A stretch of DNA of 64,000 nt, from contig FJUW01000032.1 in assembly GCA_900074885.1 (NCBI GenBank), forward strand, positions 310,001 to 374,000, read 5' to 3'. Of the stretch, positions 46,548 through 57,982 are shown in pieces. How positions within the stretch are numbered: position 1 is the first letter of the stretch; each line of letters starts with the position of its first letter. The position numbers and the translations under genes were made by a program. This stretch comes from Rhynchosporium graminicola. Lineage: Eukaryota; Ascomycota; Leotiomycetes; Helotiales; Ploettnerulaceae. Below the pieces are notes generated by a model. The model was not told the DNA's origin. It saw only the letters and a list, made by a program, of their open reading frames with translations, and searched no databases.

Positions 46548-48389
46548 CTTTAAAAGTAAATAACTTATATAAAATAAAAGAAAAAGGAAGATAAATTAAG
46601 TTAAATTCTAAGTAAAATCTAAGTAATTATTAATTAAAAGCGTAAGACGTAAATTACTCTTTCTTTATTTTTAATATTAGATGATTACTCTTATAGTAAC
46701 TATACTTCTTATAATAATAATACTATACTTCCTCGATAGGTATTAAGAGCTTAGAAGATATACTAACTATTAGTAGAGCTAAAGTAGCCTAAGGTATTAA
46801 AGGTAATCGAGAGAGTTCTAAATCGAGTACTATAAGAGAAGAGACTATAGCTAAATAATTAGTCTTCTAAGAGTACTTAATTAGAGCAGCAGCTATATAT
46901 AGCTATATAATAAGCTTTAGCTAGAAGTAAAAGTACTACTCTAATTCAGATATATCTCTAAGAATTACTAAGCTTTAGAACTTTATATAGAATTATAAAA
47001 ACGATTTCTTTTTTATTAAAAGCTTAAAAAATTTAGTCTAATATTACTCTATTTCGAGTCCAGAAAAGTAGTAAGAAGTAAGTACTAAAATTATCTCTTT
47101 AGTAAAAGAGAAAGGTATAATTTCTAAGAGATACTATAGTTCTAAGTAATCTCTTATAAAGCTAGAAGTAGAGCTCTAGACTAGCACTTTATAAGTACGC
47201 GTAATTAGGTATTAGTCTGAATTAACTTCTAGTTAGTTCTAAATAGAAGTATACTATTAGCTAAAAGATAAAGTTAATTCTTATATTAAGATTATTAATA
47301 CTTTTAGTTAATTATAACTTATTAGAAGTTTATAAATTATTAATTAAAAAGTATTTAAGAATAAGTTCTTTTAGTAATTATAATACTAAGTTTACTAGTA
47401 GAATAAGATTTACTAATTATACTTAAATATATAAAAACTTAGTAAATATCTACTCGATTCGATTAATACTAATAGAGAGCTCTCGAGTAGTCGATTCTAT
47501 ATATAATTAATATTCTTTAATCGATTGAATTAATTCTATAGTAAATATAGAATTAGAAGAGCTATAAGGGTATTCCGGTAAAGTTATAGAAGCTAGCTAA
47601 GCTTTCTTAGGAGGTATTAAGTAAGCGAGACTAAGCGAAAGTAATAGAATACTTAAAAGTTATAAAAGAAGCGAAAGTCGAAATCGAATTCTAAAGAAGC
47701 TAAAAGATTAAAGAGAGTTAGATATCTTAGTTGAGTAGATATAAGAAGTATTAAATTAAAAGTTCTAATAAAGGAAAGTTAATTCTACTAAAAGGAATAA
47801 ATTATACTAAAGTATAAGAATTATAAGTCGAATTAAAAGTTCTAATAGAGAGAGATTAATTCTACTAAAAGGGATAAATTATACTAAAGTATAAGGATTA
47901 TAAGTCGAATTCTAGTAATTTCCGCTAGAGTAATAAGCTACTTTATCTTAGCTTAAAGGTAAGGTTTTTCGCTATTAGAGCTACTTTCGAAAGATTAAAG
48001 TTAGATAAGAGGATAATAAATATTAAAGCTTATAAGGAAGTTTCTACTTAAAATTCGTCTATTATTTTACTTCGTATATATAAAGAAACGAGTTTCGAAG
48101 TATCTAAGAGTAACTTCGTAGTAATACTAATATTTCTAAAGCTAAATTATATCTAAATTCCTAGTTATCTAAGAGATCTCTATAATCTTAGCTATTTTAA
48201 AAACTTAACTATCGAATTCTTAAGTTAAAGAAAGTACTAATTATTTCCGTATAATTCTGAAATATAAAAATCTAAAGTAAGTAGAGATAACTTAGTAAAG
48301 AGCTCCTTTTAAGTTATATATCCGAATCGAGTTTTCTAAGTAAGATATTATTTAATATTATCTTTAGTAATCTTAATCTTTCTATTTAA

Positions 48390-48591
48390 TATAATAATAT
48401 AAGACTTAAGGTAATATATAAGTAAGAATAAATAAGTAAGGAAGCTAAAAGCGATCTTATATAGTCTAGTACGAAAGAAACAGAAAGATATAGAACTCTA
48501 AAGGAGTCTGCACTTTCTATATATATAAGGAGGATATACTTAAGGTACTAATACTAGCCCGTATCTGCTACGTATACTATACGCCGTTATA
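48390..48591 (-). repeat. B1 5' LTR
   Basis: 202 bp, more heavily mutated than its partner (TATAATAATATAAGACTT start) and followed by ATGAT. Confidence 0.9.
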
Positions 48592-48596
48592 ATGAT

Positions 48597-49108
48597 TTCT
48601 TTAGGTATTCTATACTTAGAGACTATCTCCTTAAGGTAGACTTATATTAAGTATTTAGCTATAAGAGTAGATAAGACTAGTACTAAGATTATATACTTAG
48701 TAAGTCTTTCTATAATAATAAGTATTATATTATAGCTAACTCTTATAACTAGGTCCTTCGATAGTAGTAATAGCCCTATAAAGTCTTATAATATTAATTT
48801 CCAAGATATTAGTAATATTAATACTATAATTATCTGCTTATAAGGTATATATCGAGAAAACTTATTTCTAATATAAGTATTATAGTTAGCTAGTATATCT
48901 TTAACTACTTAGTAGAGTCTTTCTAACTAGTAGTTTCTTAAAATCCTTAGATATATTCTTCGTATCTCTTAATATCTATACGCGGGAAGCTCGTATTATT
49001 CTTTAATATATATTTCTACTAAGCTTAGTAGAAGCTAAATTTTTCTATTAACTTATATAATACTATTCTTAATTATATTTCTTATAATATATTTCTTAGT
49101 CTTATTTA
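48597..49108 (-). pseudogene. F1b pol, central integrase between B1 and B2
   Basis: The minus-strand reading is colinear with F1a about 8,475-8,945, covering the integrase zinc region and the first part of the catalytic core. The five bases before B2 (49,104-49,108, ATTTA) are its target duplication. Confidence 0.8.
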
Positions 49109-49310
49109 TATGACAGCGCATAGTATACGTAGCAGATACGGGCTAGTATTAGTGCCTTAGGTATACCCTTCTTATATATATAGAAGATATAGACTCCTTT
49201 AGAGTTCTATATCTTTCTATTTCCTTTATATTAGATTATATAAGATCGCTCTTAGCTTCCTTACTTATTTATTCTTACTTATATATTACCTTAAGTCTTA
49301 TATTATTATA
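49109..49310 (+). repeat. B2 5' LTR
   Basis: 202 bp, TATGACAGCGCATAG start and TTATATTATTATA end. Confidence 0.9.
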
Positions 49311-50099
49311 TTAAATAGAAAGATTAAGATTACTAGAGATAATATTAAATAATATCTTACTTAAAAGACTTAATTTAGATATATAACTTAAAAGGAGCTT
49401 TTCGCTAAGTTATCTCTACTTACTTTAGATTTTTATACTTCGGAATTATAAAGAAATAATTAGTACTTTTTTTAACTTACGAATTTAATAGTTAGGTTTT
49501 CAAAATAGCTAAGATTCTAAAGATCTTTTAAATAACTAGGAATTTAAATATAATTCAGCTTTAGAAGTACTAGTAGTACTACGAAGTTACTCTTAGATAC
49601 TTCGAAACTTGTTCCTTTATATATATAAAATAAAATAATAGACGAATTTTAAGTAGAAACTTCCTTATAAGCTTTAATATTTATTATCCTCTTACTTAAC
49701 TTTAACTTTCCGAAAGTAGCTCTAATAGCGAAAAACCTTACTTTTAAGCTAGAACGAAATAGCTTATTACCTTAGCGGAAATTACTAGAATTCGACTTAT
49801 AATCCTTATACTCTAGTATAATTTATCTCTTTTAGTAGAATTAATCTCTCTCTACTAGAACTTTTAATTTAACTTATAATTCTTATACTTTAATATAATT
49901 TATTTTCCTTAGTAGAATTAATTTCTTTTTATTAGAAACTTTAATTTAATACTTCTTATATCTACTTAACTAAAATATCTAACTCTCTTTAATCTTTTAG
50001 CTTCTTTAGAATTCGATTTCGACTTTCGCTTCTTTTATAACTTTTAAATATTCTATTACTTTCGCTTAGCTTTACTTATCTAATACTTCTTAAGAAGGC

Positions 50100-51060
50100 T
50101 TAGCTAGCTCTTATAACTTTATCGGAATAGTCTCGTAGCTCTTCTAATTCCGTACTTATTATAGAATTAATTCAATTAATTAAAGAATATTAATTATATA
50201 TAGAATCGACTACTCGAGAGGTCTTTATTAGTATTAGTCGAATCGAGCAGATATTTACTAAGTTTTTATATACTTAAGTATAATTAGTAAATCTTATATT
50301 ATTAGTAAACTTAGTATTATAATTACTAAAAGAACTTATTCTTAAATACTTTTTAATTAATAATTTATAAACTTTTAATAAGTTATAACTAACTAAAAGT
50401 ATTAATAATCTTAATATAAGAATTAACTTTATCTTTTAGCTAATAGTATACTTCTATTTAGAATTAACTAGAAGTTAATTTAGACTAATACCTAATTACG
50501 CGTACTTATAAAGCGCTAGTCTAGAGCTCTACTTCTAGCTTTATAAGAGATTACTTAGAACTATAGTATCTCTCGGAAATTATACCTTTCTCTTTTACTA
50601 AAGAGATAATTTTAATACTTATTTCTTACTACTTTTCTAGACTCGAAACAGAGTAATATTAAACTGAATTTCATAAGCTTTTAATAAAAGAGAAGTCCTT
50701 TTTATAATTCCGTATAAAGTTCTAAAGCTTAGTAATTCTTAGAGGTATATCTGAATTAGAGTAGTACTTTTACTTCTAGCTAAAGCTTATTATATAGCTA
50801 TATATAGCTACCGCTCAAATTAAGTACTCTTAGAAGACTGATTATTTAGCTATAATCTCTTCTCTTATAGTACTCGATTTAGAACTCTCTCGATTACCTT
50901 TAATACCTCGGGCTACTCTAGCTCTACTAATAGTTAGTATATCTTCTGAGCTCTTAATACCTATCGAGGAAGTATAATATTATTATTATAAGAAGTATAG
51001 TTACTATAAGAGCGATTATCTAATATTAAAGATAAAGAAAGAGTAATTTATATCTTATAC
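50100..51060 (+). pseudogene. B2 gag remnant with zinc knuckle
   Basis: In sense, a frame reads DLELSRLPLIPRATLALL, then SSELLIPIEEV, and at about 50,978-51,025 a knuckle YYYYKKYSYYKSDY, which fits C-x2-C-x4-H-x4-C with Cys and His turned to Tyr. The Pro-rich stretch and knuckle are typical of the C-terminal part of Gag. The N-terminal limit is uncertain. The mirror copy in B1 has the same knuckle near 46,690-46,740 on minus. No other retroviral domain follows. Confidence 0.65.
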
Positions 51061-51152
51061 TTTAGATTAATAATTACTTAGATTTTATTTAGAATTTAAC
51101 TTAATTTAACTCCCTTTTTCTTTCGTTTTATATAATTTATTTACTTTTAAAG

Positions 51153-51166
51153 GCTCGAGGGCGAGC
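51153..51166 (+). promoter_or_regulatory. Stem-loop before the B2 polypurine tract
   Basis: GCTCGAGGGCGAGC, 21 bases before the B2 3' LTR, unchanged despite strong mutation around it. Confidence 0.6.
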
Positions 51167-51187
51167 CTTTATCTTAGAAGAGAGTAA

Positions 51188-51389
51188 TATAATAGCGTAT
51201 AGTATACGTAGCAGATACGGGCTAGTATTAGTATCTTAAGTATATTCTCCTTATATATATAGAAAGTATAGACTCCTTTAGAGTTCTATATCTTTCTGTT
51301 TCCTTCGTACTAGATTATATAAGATCGCTCTTAGCTTCCCTACTTGTTTATTCTTGCTTATATACCGCCTTGAGTCTTATATCGTTATA
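51188..51389 (+). repeat. B2 3' LTR
   Basis: 202 bp, TATAATAGCGTATAG start and TATCGTTATA end, then ATCTA. Confidence 0.9.
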
Positions 51390-51394
51390 ATCTA

Positions 51395-53500
51395 AGGATA
51401 TTCTATCTTTCTTCTAGGCCTCTTTTAAAGTATTATACTAAAGTCTTTTAATTTCTTACTTAATTATAATAGCTTCTCTGATATTAGTAACTATATCTTT
51501 ATTATCTAGCTATCTGAGTAAAGCGGTCTTATTATAGACTTTATTATCTTTATAACTTAGTAATCTACTTAGAGTATCTACTTATATATTATCTTTTCCT
51601 TATATATACTTAATAACTAAGTTAAAAGAGGCGAGTTCCTCTAACTATCGAGCTAATTAATAATTATCTAAGACCTTAGTAGTTATAAAAGTTCGAAGAT
51701 TCATATAGTTAGTATAAATAATAACTAGGAACTTAGCTTCCTATAAGTATATTTTCTAGTATTTAAGTACTTTAATAATTATTATAAGTTCCTTCTTATA
51801 AATATTATAATTCTATTTAGCTAGAGATATTTTCTCTGAAAAGTAAGCGACTAAGTATAGCTATTCTTTATTATCTCGCTATAAGTATATTACGCTAATA
51901 TAAGTATTAGAAGTATCTATTTCTATTATACTTTTCTTCTTTTCGTTAAAACTATATAAGATTAGTTCTTTTATAAATTCTTTCTTAATTCTCTAAAAAG
52001 CTTTCTTATACTAGCTAGTCTAAGTAAAAGGAATACCTTTCCTTGTTAAGCTTATAAGTAGTTTAGTAATCTTAGAATAGTTTCTAATAAACTATTAATA
52101 GAAGTTAGCGAAACTTAATTATAACTATATATCTTTAATATTCTTTAGAGATTCCTATTCCTTTATAGCTTTAATTTTCTCTAGATTAATACTTATCTCT
52201 CTTAAGTAGATAATATATCTTAGGAAAGTAACTTATTTAACTAAGAATTCGTATTTCGATAATTTTAATCTAGAATTTACTTTATATAAAGCTTCTATAA
52301 CTTAAGTAACGTAGCCTTAGTGCACTTCGATAGTTTATAAGTATATTAGGATATTATCTAAGTAGTATATAGCGAGTTTCCTAATAAAATCTTTAAGAAT
52401 ATTATTATTTTATCTTTAATATATAGCTTAGGTATTAGTTAAGCCGAATAGTATTACTATATATTCCTATAACTCTAAGAGTATTACGAAAGTAGTCTTC
52501 TACTTATATCTCTTCTTAATTCAGATTAAATTAAACGCGTTATATTAGTCTAATTTAATATATATCTTTACTCTAGCTAGCTTATCTTATAAGTACTATG
52601 TATTTAGTAAAGGGTATATATCCCTTATAGTCTTATTATGAATTATCTAATAGTTTTCATAAGATCTCTCTTTAGGATCTCTTATTTTCTTAACTACTAA
52701 TATATTAATAGTATATAGTAACTTAGATTTCCGAATCTATCTTTTCTTTATATCTAACTTCTAGTACTTCTTAAGTATTCTTATAGTATTATAATTATAG
52801 TAGTAAAGTTTCTCTACGATAAGTATAAATCTATTCTTAAAGTTTATTTTATAATCTTAAGGTTTATACTTAAGTAGAGCTCTTATATTCTGCGGATCCT
52901 CGAATAATTTCGAGAACTTCCTATATAGTTCGAGTAGCTACTCCTGAATATTATCTATCTAACTAAGATAATTTCTAAGTTCTATCTAACTAAGAACCTG
53001 ACTTAACTAGCTAGAGTCTATTAATATTATTATTAAGGAGATGGTACTAGCTTCTCTTTTACTAGCTAATTAATTACGTTTATATTTATAATTACTAAAT
53101 ATAACTCTCTTAGTTACTTAGTTTATACTAGGATTATAATTATATAGTTATAACGTTCTTAATACGATATCGTATTATCTAGTAAATATAATATTAAAGT
53201 AAAGCGTTTCTTTATATCTATTAATAACTATCTTTATTTCTCTTATCTTTCTGCGGACTTATCTATCTAATCCGGCGCTTTTTCTATCTAATAAAGTAAA
53301 ATAATATAGTTTCGGGTTAATAATAATAGGAATATTCTATTTCTCGATAAAAGCCGAGTTTATAAAGTATCTTATAGCTCCCGAATCGATAAGTACTTTC
53401 ATCTTAATATTATCTACTATAACTAGTAAGATTAACTAATCGAACTCTCTAGTAGTAATAAGCTCTAAGTATAATAGTTTTATTAGAGAATAATTATATA
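51395..53500 (-). pseudogene. F1b pol, N-terminal integrase, RNase H, RT and protease
   Basis: Minus-strand colinear match to F1a 6,400-8,470. RNase H lies near 51,680-51,960 and the RT catalytic box YYLDNILIY near 52,335-52,368. RT fingers with the Lys-rich KKAG-like block are near 52,690, and the protease active-site segment LIDSGAI is near 53,375-53,400. TAG and TAA codons are common. Confidence 0.82.
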
Positions 53501-53899
53501 CTTCTTTAATAATTCTTCTTATTATTTCGTCTAACTAAGTCCTAAAGCTAAGTTTATAAGTAATTAAAATATAAAGTATATAATAATAGAGATTAGCTTA
53601 TCTCTAAATAAGATCTAATACTATTCTCTAATAAGTAGCCGGTTCTAATAAGTATTATCTTCTCTGCTAATAGTATTCCCTTCTTATCTTCTTAATAATA
53701 GCTTAAGTATCTTTAATTCGAAAGAACTAATCTAATTATTCGAAGTCCTTTTATTTAGGTTCTCCTTCGAGATTAGCTATATAATAATCTAATTATTCCT
53801 CGATATTCCTAGTATTAACTTAGAATATAATAGTAGTAGTATTATAATAGATTATAATATAATCTATATCTAGATTAAGTATATTATAAGTTCGATAAT

Positions 53900-55000
53900 A
53901 TTCTATAAAATCGGACTTAGTTCTATTATAAGCTTATATTCTTCTTTCGTTATTATAATTTCGAAGAGTCTAGTTTTCGTTATTATATAGGAGATTATTA
54001 TATAAATAGTTTCTTTTATCTATAATACTCTAGCTTTCTTAGTCTTTATCTAGAAGTTCGACTAAGTTTTCTTCGAATTCTTTACTAGATTTATAAGCTA
54101 TAATATCCTACGAGCTCTATTCTATACTAGAAGCTTCTTAGTAGTCTTTTCTTTTAGCTAATCCGAATTCTCTCTTAAGTTTATTCTAAGGTTTCCCTTT
54201 CTATTTCTTCTTCTAAGAATAATCCTATATAAAGTATCCTAGCTTATTATATATATAATAAAGACCCTTCTCTTAATATTTATCTTTCTTAGCTTAGCTC
54301 TTAGATCTTCTCTTTACTCTATTTAATTTTATTAAATTATAATAATTATATTTATTACTCGAGTAAAGCTAGAAATTCCCTTATTACTTATTATATTATT
54401 ATAGAAATTAGAGCTTCTAAAGATAAGTAAATATAAAGTATTCTCCTTTTTCTTTCGCTTATTCTTAGATTTATTTATTAATAGTAATAAACGATCTAAT
54501 TAAGTCCTCTAAGTTATCTAGTTTACTAGCTCTAGAAAGCTTATCCTTAATATAATCCTTAAGGCCTCGATAGTATTAAGGTCTTAATCTATTATCTATC
54601 TAGTCTAACTATATAGAGTATTAGTAGAACTTAGTAATATATTTATAAATAGATCCTTATTAACGAATTCCGAGCAGGTACTTCTTATCTTATTCCTTCT
54701 TATTAAGGTCTCCGAAGACTCCTTTAATAGTATTAGTAAAGCCTACGGGAGTTCGAAAGATAACTTAGCTTTTTTTAGTTATAATAATAGAATAAGCTTT
54801 AGATAAGTATTAATTAACTAAGTAATTACTTAAAGCTAGCTTAATCTAGTAAGCTATAGTATCGCGGAGAAATAAAGCGATCTATAGGACTTTAAAGGAG
54901 TCCGCTTCGAACTTATCTCTATTAAAGGCGAGGTATATCTAGTACTAGAGGATAAACTATCCTAGTTTATTATAGTTCTTATAATAAGTATTAAGTAGGT
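53900..55000 (-). pseudogene. F1b gag remnant with zinc knuckle
   Basis: Minus-strand counterpart of F1a gag. The zinc knuckle at about 54,215-54,262 reads YYIYNKLGYFI-stop-DYS. The capsid part, including a FNRDKFEADSLKVL-like segment, lies near 54,880-54,935. It is RIP-inactivated. Confidence 0.75.
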
Positions 55001-55137
55001 TCATACGAAGTAGTATACTCTTATCGACCTTATTAACCTTATCTAGCTTACTAGTCTAAGAGCTTTCTCTTATAATAGATCTATCTTTAGTAGCTATTTC
55101 GTTCTTACTAATAATACTTCAAGTAAGATACTTAAAG

Positions 55138-55637
55138 TATAATATTCCTAGTTCTGACTATATATAGTATATAAGCTTATTAGTTAGTATTAGCTTTAAA
55201 ATAAAGTAACTAAGAAATTCAGTTCTTAATTAGAATTAAGACGTTATAAATAAGTATTAATTACTATATGAATTTAAGCACGAAGCTTCTATTTAATAGC
55301 AGAAGTACTAGTCTTATATAGAACCTTCGTTCCCTTATACTAGCTATATAAGACTGTCTTATAGAGCGTGTAAGCCCTCGCGACTTATCTAGTAGTCTAG
55401 TATATCACGTGATCCTCTGGATCACCTATAGCTATAATACTATTATTATTATAATACAGGTAAGCGTATAGTACTACTCGCTAGTTTCTACTATAACCGT
55501 ATTAATGCCTTTCCTCTAATAGTACTAACTCTTTTCTAGTACTAAAACTCGTCTAGTATATACCACTGGGTAGTACTATTAGTATTCTGATGCTAGGACG
55601 GTTTTGGTGCTAAGAACTATACTGGTTCGTGATAGTA
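55138..55637 (-). repeat. F1b 5' LTR (full 500 bp)
   Basis: It starts TATAATATTCC on plus (family TGTAACGTTCC) and ends TTCGTGATAGTA. It contains CACGTGATCCTCTGGATCACC at about 55,406-55,426, a longer-loop form of the palindrome in the 3' LTR. It defines the family LTR used to judge the truncated F1a LTRs. Confidence 0.85.
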
Positions 55638-56280
55638 AGCCTAGTAGAGGTGTACAAGAGGAGCTAGAGCATGATAGATATTTGGAATCGTCGCCACTAG
55701 TAGCACTTGAGGTAGAAAGCTCTGAGAGTGAAGATAATAGAGATTAATTTTATACTAGAAAAGATTATATATTATTAATAAATTAGAGTAGTTATTTAAT
55801 ATTAAAATTGAAAGAAATTTAGCAGGTGAAGTACCTAAAATATATTACCGATATAATACCGAGAGCGTGGTATTTATATAGACGTGGCATTTGCTTAATC
55901 CGATAGTAAGCGAGTGGGCGAGCGAAACTGGAGGTGGACCGGCTAGTAAGCTTCTTTAAGAGATATTTATATAGAGTATCTTAGGAGGTATAAGTAACCT
56001 AGGTCTTCTGCTACTATTTAGCAGGGCTTTCGTAGTCTTATAATAACGAATATTCGAGCGTATTACTTTGATCGAACGCTTACTGCATTTAGTAGCTTCT
56101 ATTATTTTATTAGTTATTATCTTCTTATTAAGAATTATATCTTAGATGAGGTCGTGCTTTAAAGAAGCGAGATCAGAAGCTATAGTAGAGTTATAGCTAA
56201 GTTAATAATAATAAGAGACAGATATTTTCCGACGAGCTAGAACAGGTCTTCAGATATAGGCTAGAAGCTCTTTGGCACTA
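55638..56280. other. Transition zone right of the repeat nest
   Basis: Between the last LTR and normal sequence, with no gene recognised. At 55,640-55,748 a plus-strand frame with no RIP stops ends in LEVESSESEDNRD then TAA. This looks like the acidic C-terminus of a disrupted gene whose remainder is not adjacent. The next 500 bp are AT-rich with GC-richer islands (about 55,860-55,940) and show no paired repeat by eye. Confidence 0.4.
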
Positions 56281-56621
56281 GTCTACATTGGGTTAGTGGC
56301 CCTGTATAAGCGAGATTGGGAGTTTGGAACTACCTTGACAAAGGTGAAGCCAGTTTTGCAAGCGACTATATCAGGATATAGAGAGGGAAAAGGCTTTTGT
56401 CTTTACTATTAACAGGACCGTGGATGCGTATGCATACCATCATCGCTTCTTAGTGTGGTTTAAGAGGTTCTTGTTTTGGCTGTTCGGTTGTGATGTGGTG
56501 ATGCTAAAAAGCCTCAATTGTATCTTGAGCTCAGAAAGAAAGCTTCTTCGTTGTATTCTCTGTTTTGTCTAGTGTCATGTCACCCATAACTCCCTGAACG
56601 CCCCGATGAAACGGCGTTGAT
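56281..56621. other. Intergenic, probable 3' UTR of the Psy4 gene
   Basis: Composition is normal here. No frame is recognised; this is downstream of the minus-strand psy4-like stop at 56,622, so it most likely contains its 3' UTR and terminator. Confidence 0.5.
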
Positions 56622-57982
56622 TCATACAGTAGTCGTGTCCACTGCATGAGATCCCTTCGTCTCGCCTTTCTCGCCAGTCTTTGGTTCATCGGCCGCCTTA
56701 CCATCAGCATCTACGATCTCTGTGTTCTTCTCCGGAATCTCCTCAGTTTTCGCCCTCTTCTCTTCTCCTCCCATCTCCGTATCAGCTTCTCTCTTCGGCG
56801 TGCTCGGTTCATCTTTAGTCTCCGCCTCCTTTTCGTCCTCATTCTCGTCATCTTCATTAACATCCAGTCTCCTACCAACAGCGGCCTCAATATCAATTCC
56901 CTGCATCCCCACTGCACCAGCTCTTTCAGAACCACCCCCGGCAGTATTCTGCGGTCCGGTATCCTCCATCCCGATCTCCTCGGGTCCCCTCGCATGAGGC
57001 ATCTCATCCTCCTCGCCCAATCCGTCACTATCCCCCCTCCCACCCAGCTGAGTCGCGGGCACGACACCAGCCCTTTGTTCCTGCCTCAACAGCTCCCCCT
57101 GCGTAATCCCACCCTCGGCTCTCAAGCTCGCAACTTCACTCTCACTCTCCACCTTAGCCGTAGTAGAAGAAACGCCATTCACAGATACAGACACGGTCTC
57201 CACGCCACCAAGTCCATTGGGCCCCTCTACCATCTCAGTACTCTCTGTTTTCACCTCTCCTTCCAACGGCGAATGTGAACCCGTCCCAGTGTAATTTAAC
57301 CACGATATAGGCGTCAACAACGCACCACCTAGACTCTCATCTGAGCCAAGCGCTGAAGCTGTAATTGAAGCGGCAGGATTGCCCCACGATATACTGAGAG
57401 GATCGACGCCCGAGCTGCCGTTGGAAAGTAGGCTAAGAGATGAAGGGTCTGGGACAGCGGGCGGCATAGGGAAGGTTTGCGCGCCGGACGTGACGTGTAC
57501 GACGCGATCGAGGGCGTGGAGGTAGGCAGGCAAGGAACGGTAGTGTTGTGTTGGTCTAAGGATGAGTTCGGCGAATCGTTGAATGGTATGTGGTGGGTGT
57601 TTGGAGAAGAGGGTTGTAAGAGTGCTAGTTATTGAGGTTACGAGGTCTTGGATTGGTGTTGGGAGGGAGGGTTGCGGTGGAGGGGCGTTTTCTTTGTTTT
57701 GGGAGGATTCGCTGGGCGGTGAGGAAGAGGGGTTTGAGGGGGTAGGCTTGATGGCTGAAGGGAAATCATCTTGTATTATCTAGGAGTGTTAGTATAGTTA
57801 TGTGGGGAGCAGTGAGGAAGCCTTACCTTTTCCATTCGGGGAAGCAGTCGGGTGAGCAGGCCGGGCCATTTCTCGCTGAGGGTCTTAGCTATGCATAAGC
57901 GCAAAGGAAATAATGCTTACTAGTCCATAGACTTGCCATCTGCAAGCTCTCCCAGTATCTCGTCGTCTGTGTCAATATCCAT
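56622..57982 (-). CDS. psy4: PP4 regulatory subunit 2 (PPP4R2/Psy4 family)
   Basis: Regulatory subunit of protein phosphatase 4, a nuclear Ser/Thr phosphatase acting in DNA-damage recovery (family knowledge). Exons on minus are 57,982-57,921, 57,875-57,827 and 57,779-56,622, with introns of 45 nt (GTAAGC...CAG) and 47 nt (GTAAGG...TAG); the frame closes to 422 aa. The N-terminus MDIDTDDEILGELADGK is followed by YEKWPGLLTRLLPRMEK (residues 21-37), a Pro/Ser-rich insert, HPPHTIQRFAELILRP (98-113), YLHALDRVVHVTSG (about 123-136), and DESLGGALLTPISWL, as in fungal PP4R2 proteins. The C-terminal half is acidic and low-complexity with basic clusters (PKREAD, EEKRAKTEE) that may be nuclear signals. 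The start chosen is the only ATG joining the exons in frame. It is the first intact gene beside the mutated block. Confidence 0.85.

Larger units (their letters stand above)
46311..48591 (-). mobile_element. B1: 2,281-bp gag-only LTR element in F1b integrase
   Basis: LTRs of 202 bp (46,311-46,512 and 48,390-48,591) flank an interior of 1,877 bp, with target duplication ATGAT (46,306-46,310 and 48,592-48,596). The left LTR is followed by the reverse of a purine tract and by the stem-loop GCTCGCCCTCGAGC (46,534-46,547), so the sense is minus. The interior encodes only a Gag with a CCHC knuckle (see B2). It is exactly the same length as B2, which is inserted nearby in the opposite orientation. 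No protease, RT or integrase is present. Confidence 0.92.
49109..51389 (+). mobile_element. B2: 2,281-bp gag-only LTR element, opposite to B1
   Basis: LTRs 49,109-49,310 and 51,188-51,389 (202 bp each) with a 1,877-bp interior. The target duplication is ATTTA (49,104-49,108) against ATCTA (51,390-51,394), one C-to-T apart. The stem-loop GCTCGAGGGCGAGC at 51,153-51,166 and the purine tract AGAAGAGAG precede the 3' LTR, setting the sense as plus. The last roughly 100 bp of the LTR and the first internal bases resemble G3, which suggests use of the same tRNA primer and packaging by G3-family proteins. B1 and B2 together form inverted 2.3-kb arms. Confidence 0.92.
30770..55637 (-). mobile_element. 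F1b: Gypsy chromovirus, second copy of F1, containing G3, G4, D2, B1 and B2
   Basis: Minus-strand copy of the F1 family. The 3' LTR (30,770-31,210 plus 44,756-44,813) is split by G3, and the 5' LTR (55,138-55,637) is 500 bp. Between them lie the antisense frame, chromodomain, integrase (interrupted by B1 and B2), RNase H, RT, protease and gag. The outer flanks do not match: CTTTC within the C2 LTR on the left, AGCCT on the right. The two LTRs also differ in a promoter palindrome, so this copy may be a recombinant of two insertions. RIP-type stops occur throughout. Confidence 0.85.

Noticed and set aside
46690..47100. Plausible plus-strand coding frame in B1, first taken as another antisense gene
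   Set aside because: The opposite (sense) strand reads a Pro-rich Gag tail and a CCHC knuckle pattern in both B copies, so the plus-strand frame of B1 is a shadow.
56646..57278. 210-codon plus-strand frame over the psy4 gene
   Set aside because: It is antisense to a well-supported exon. Open length there comes from the biased codon use of the acidic low-complexity region.
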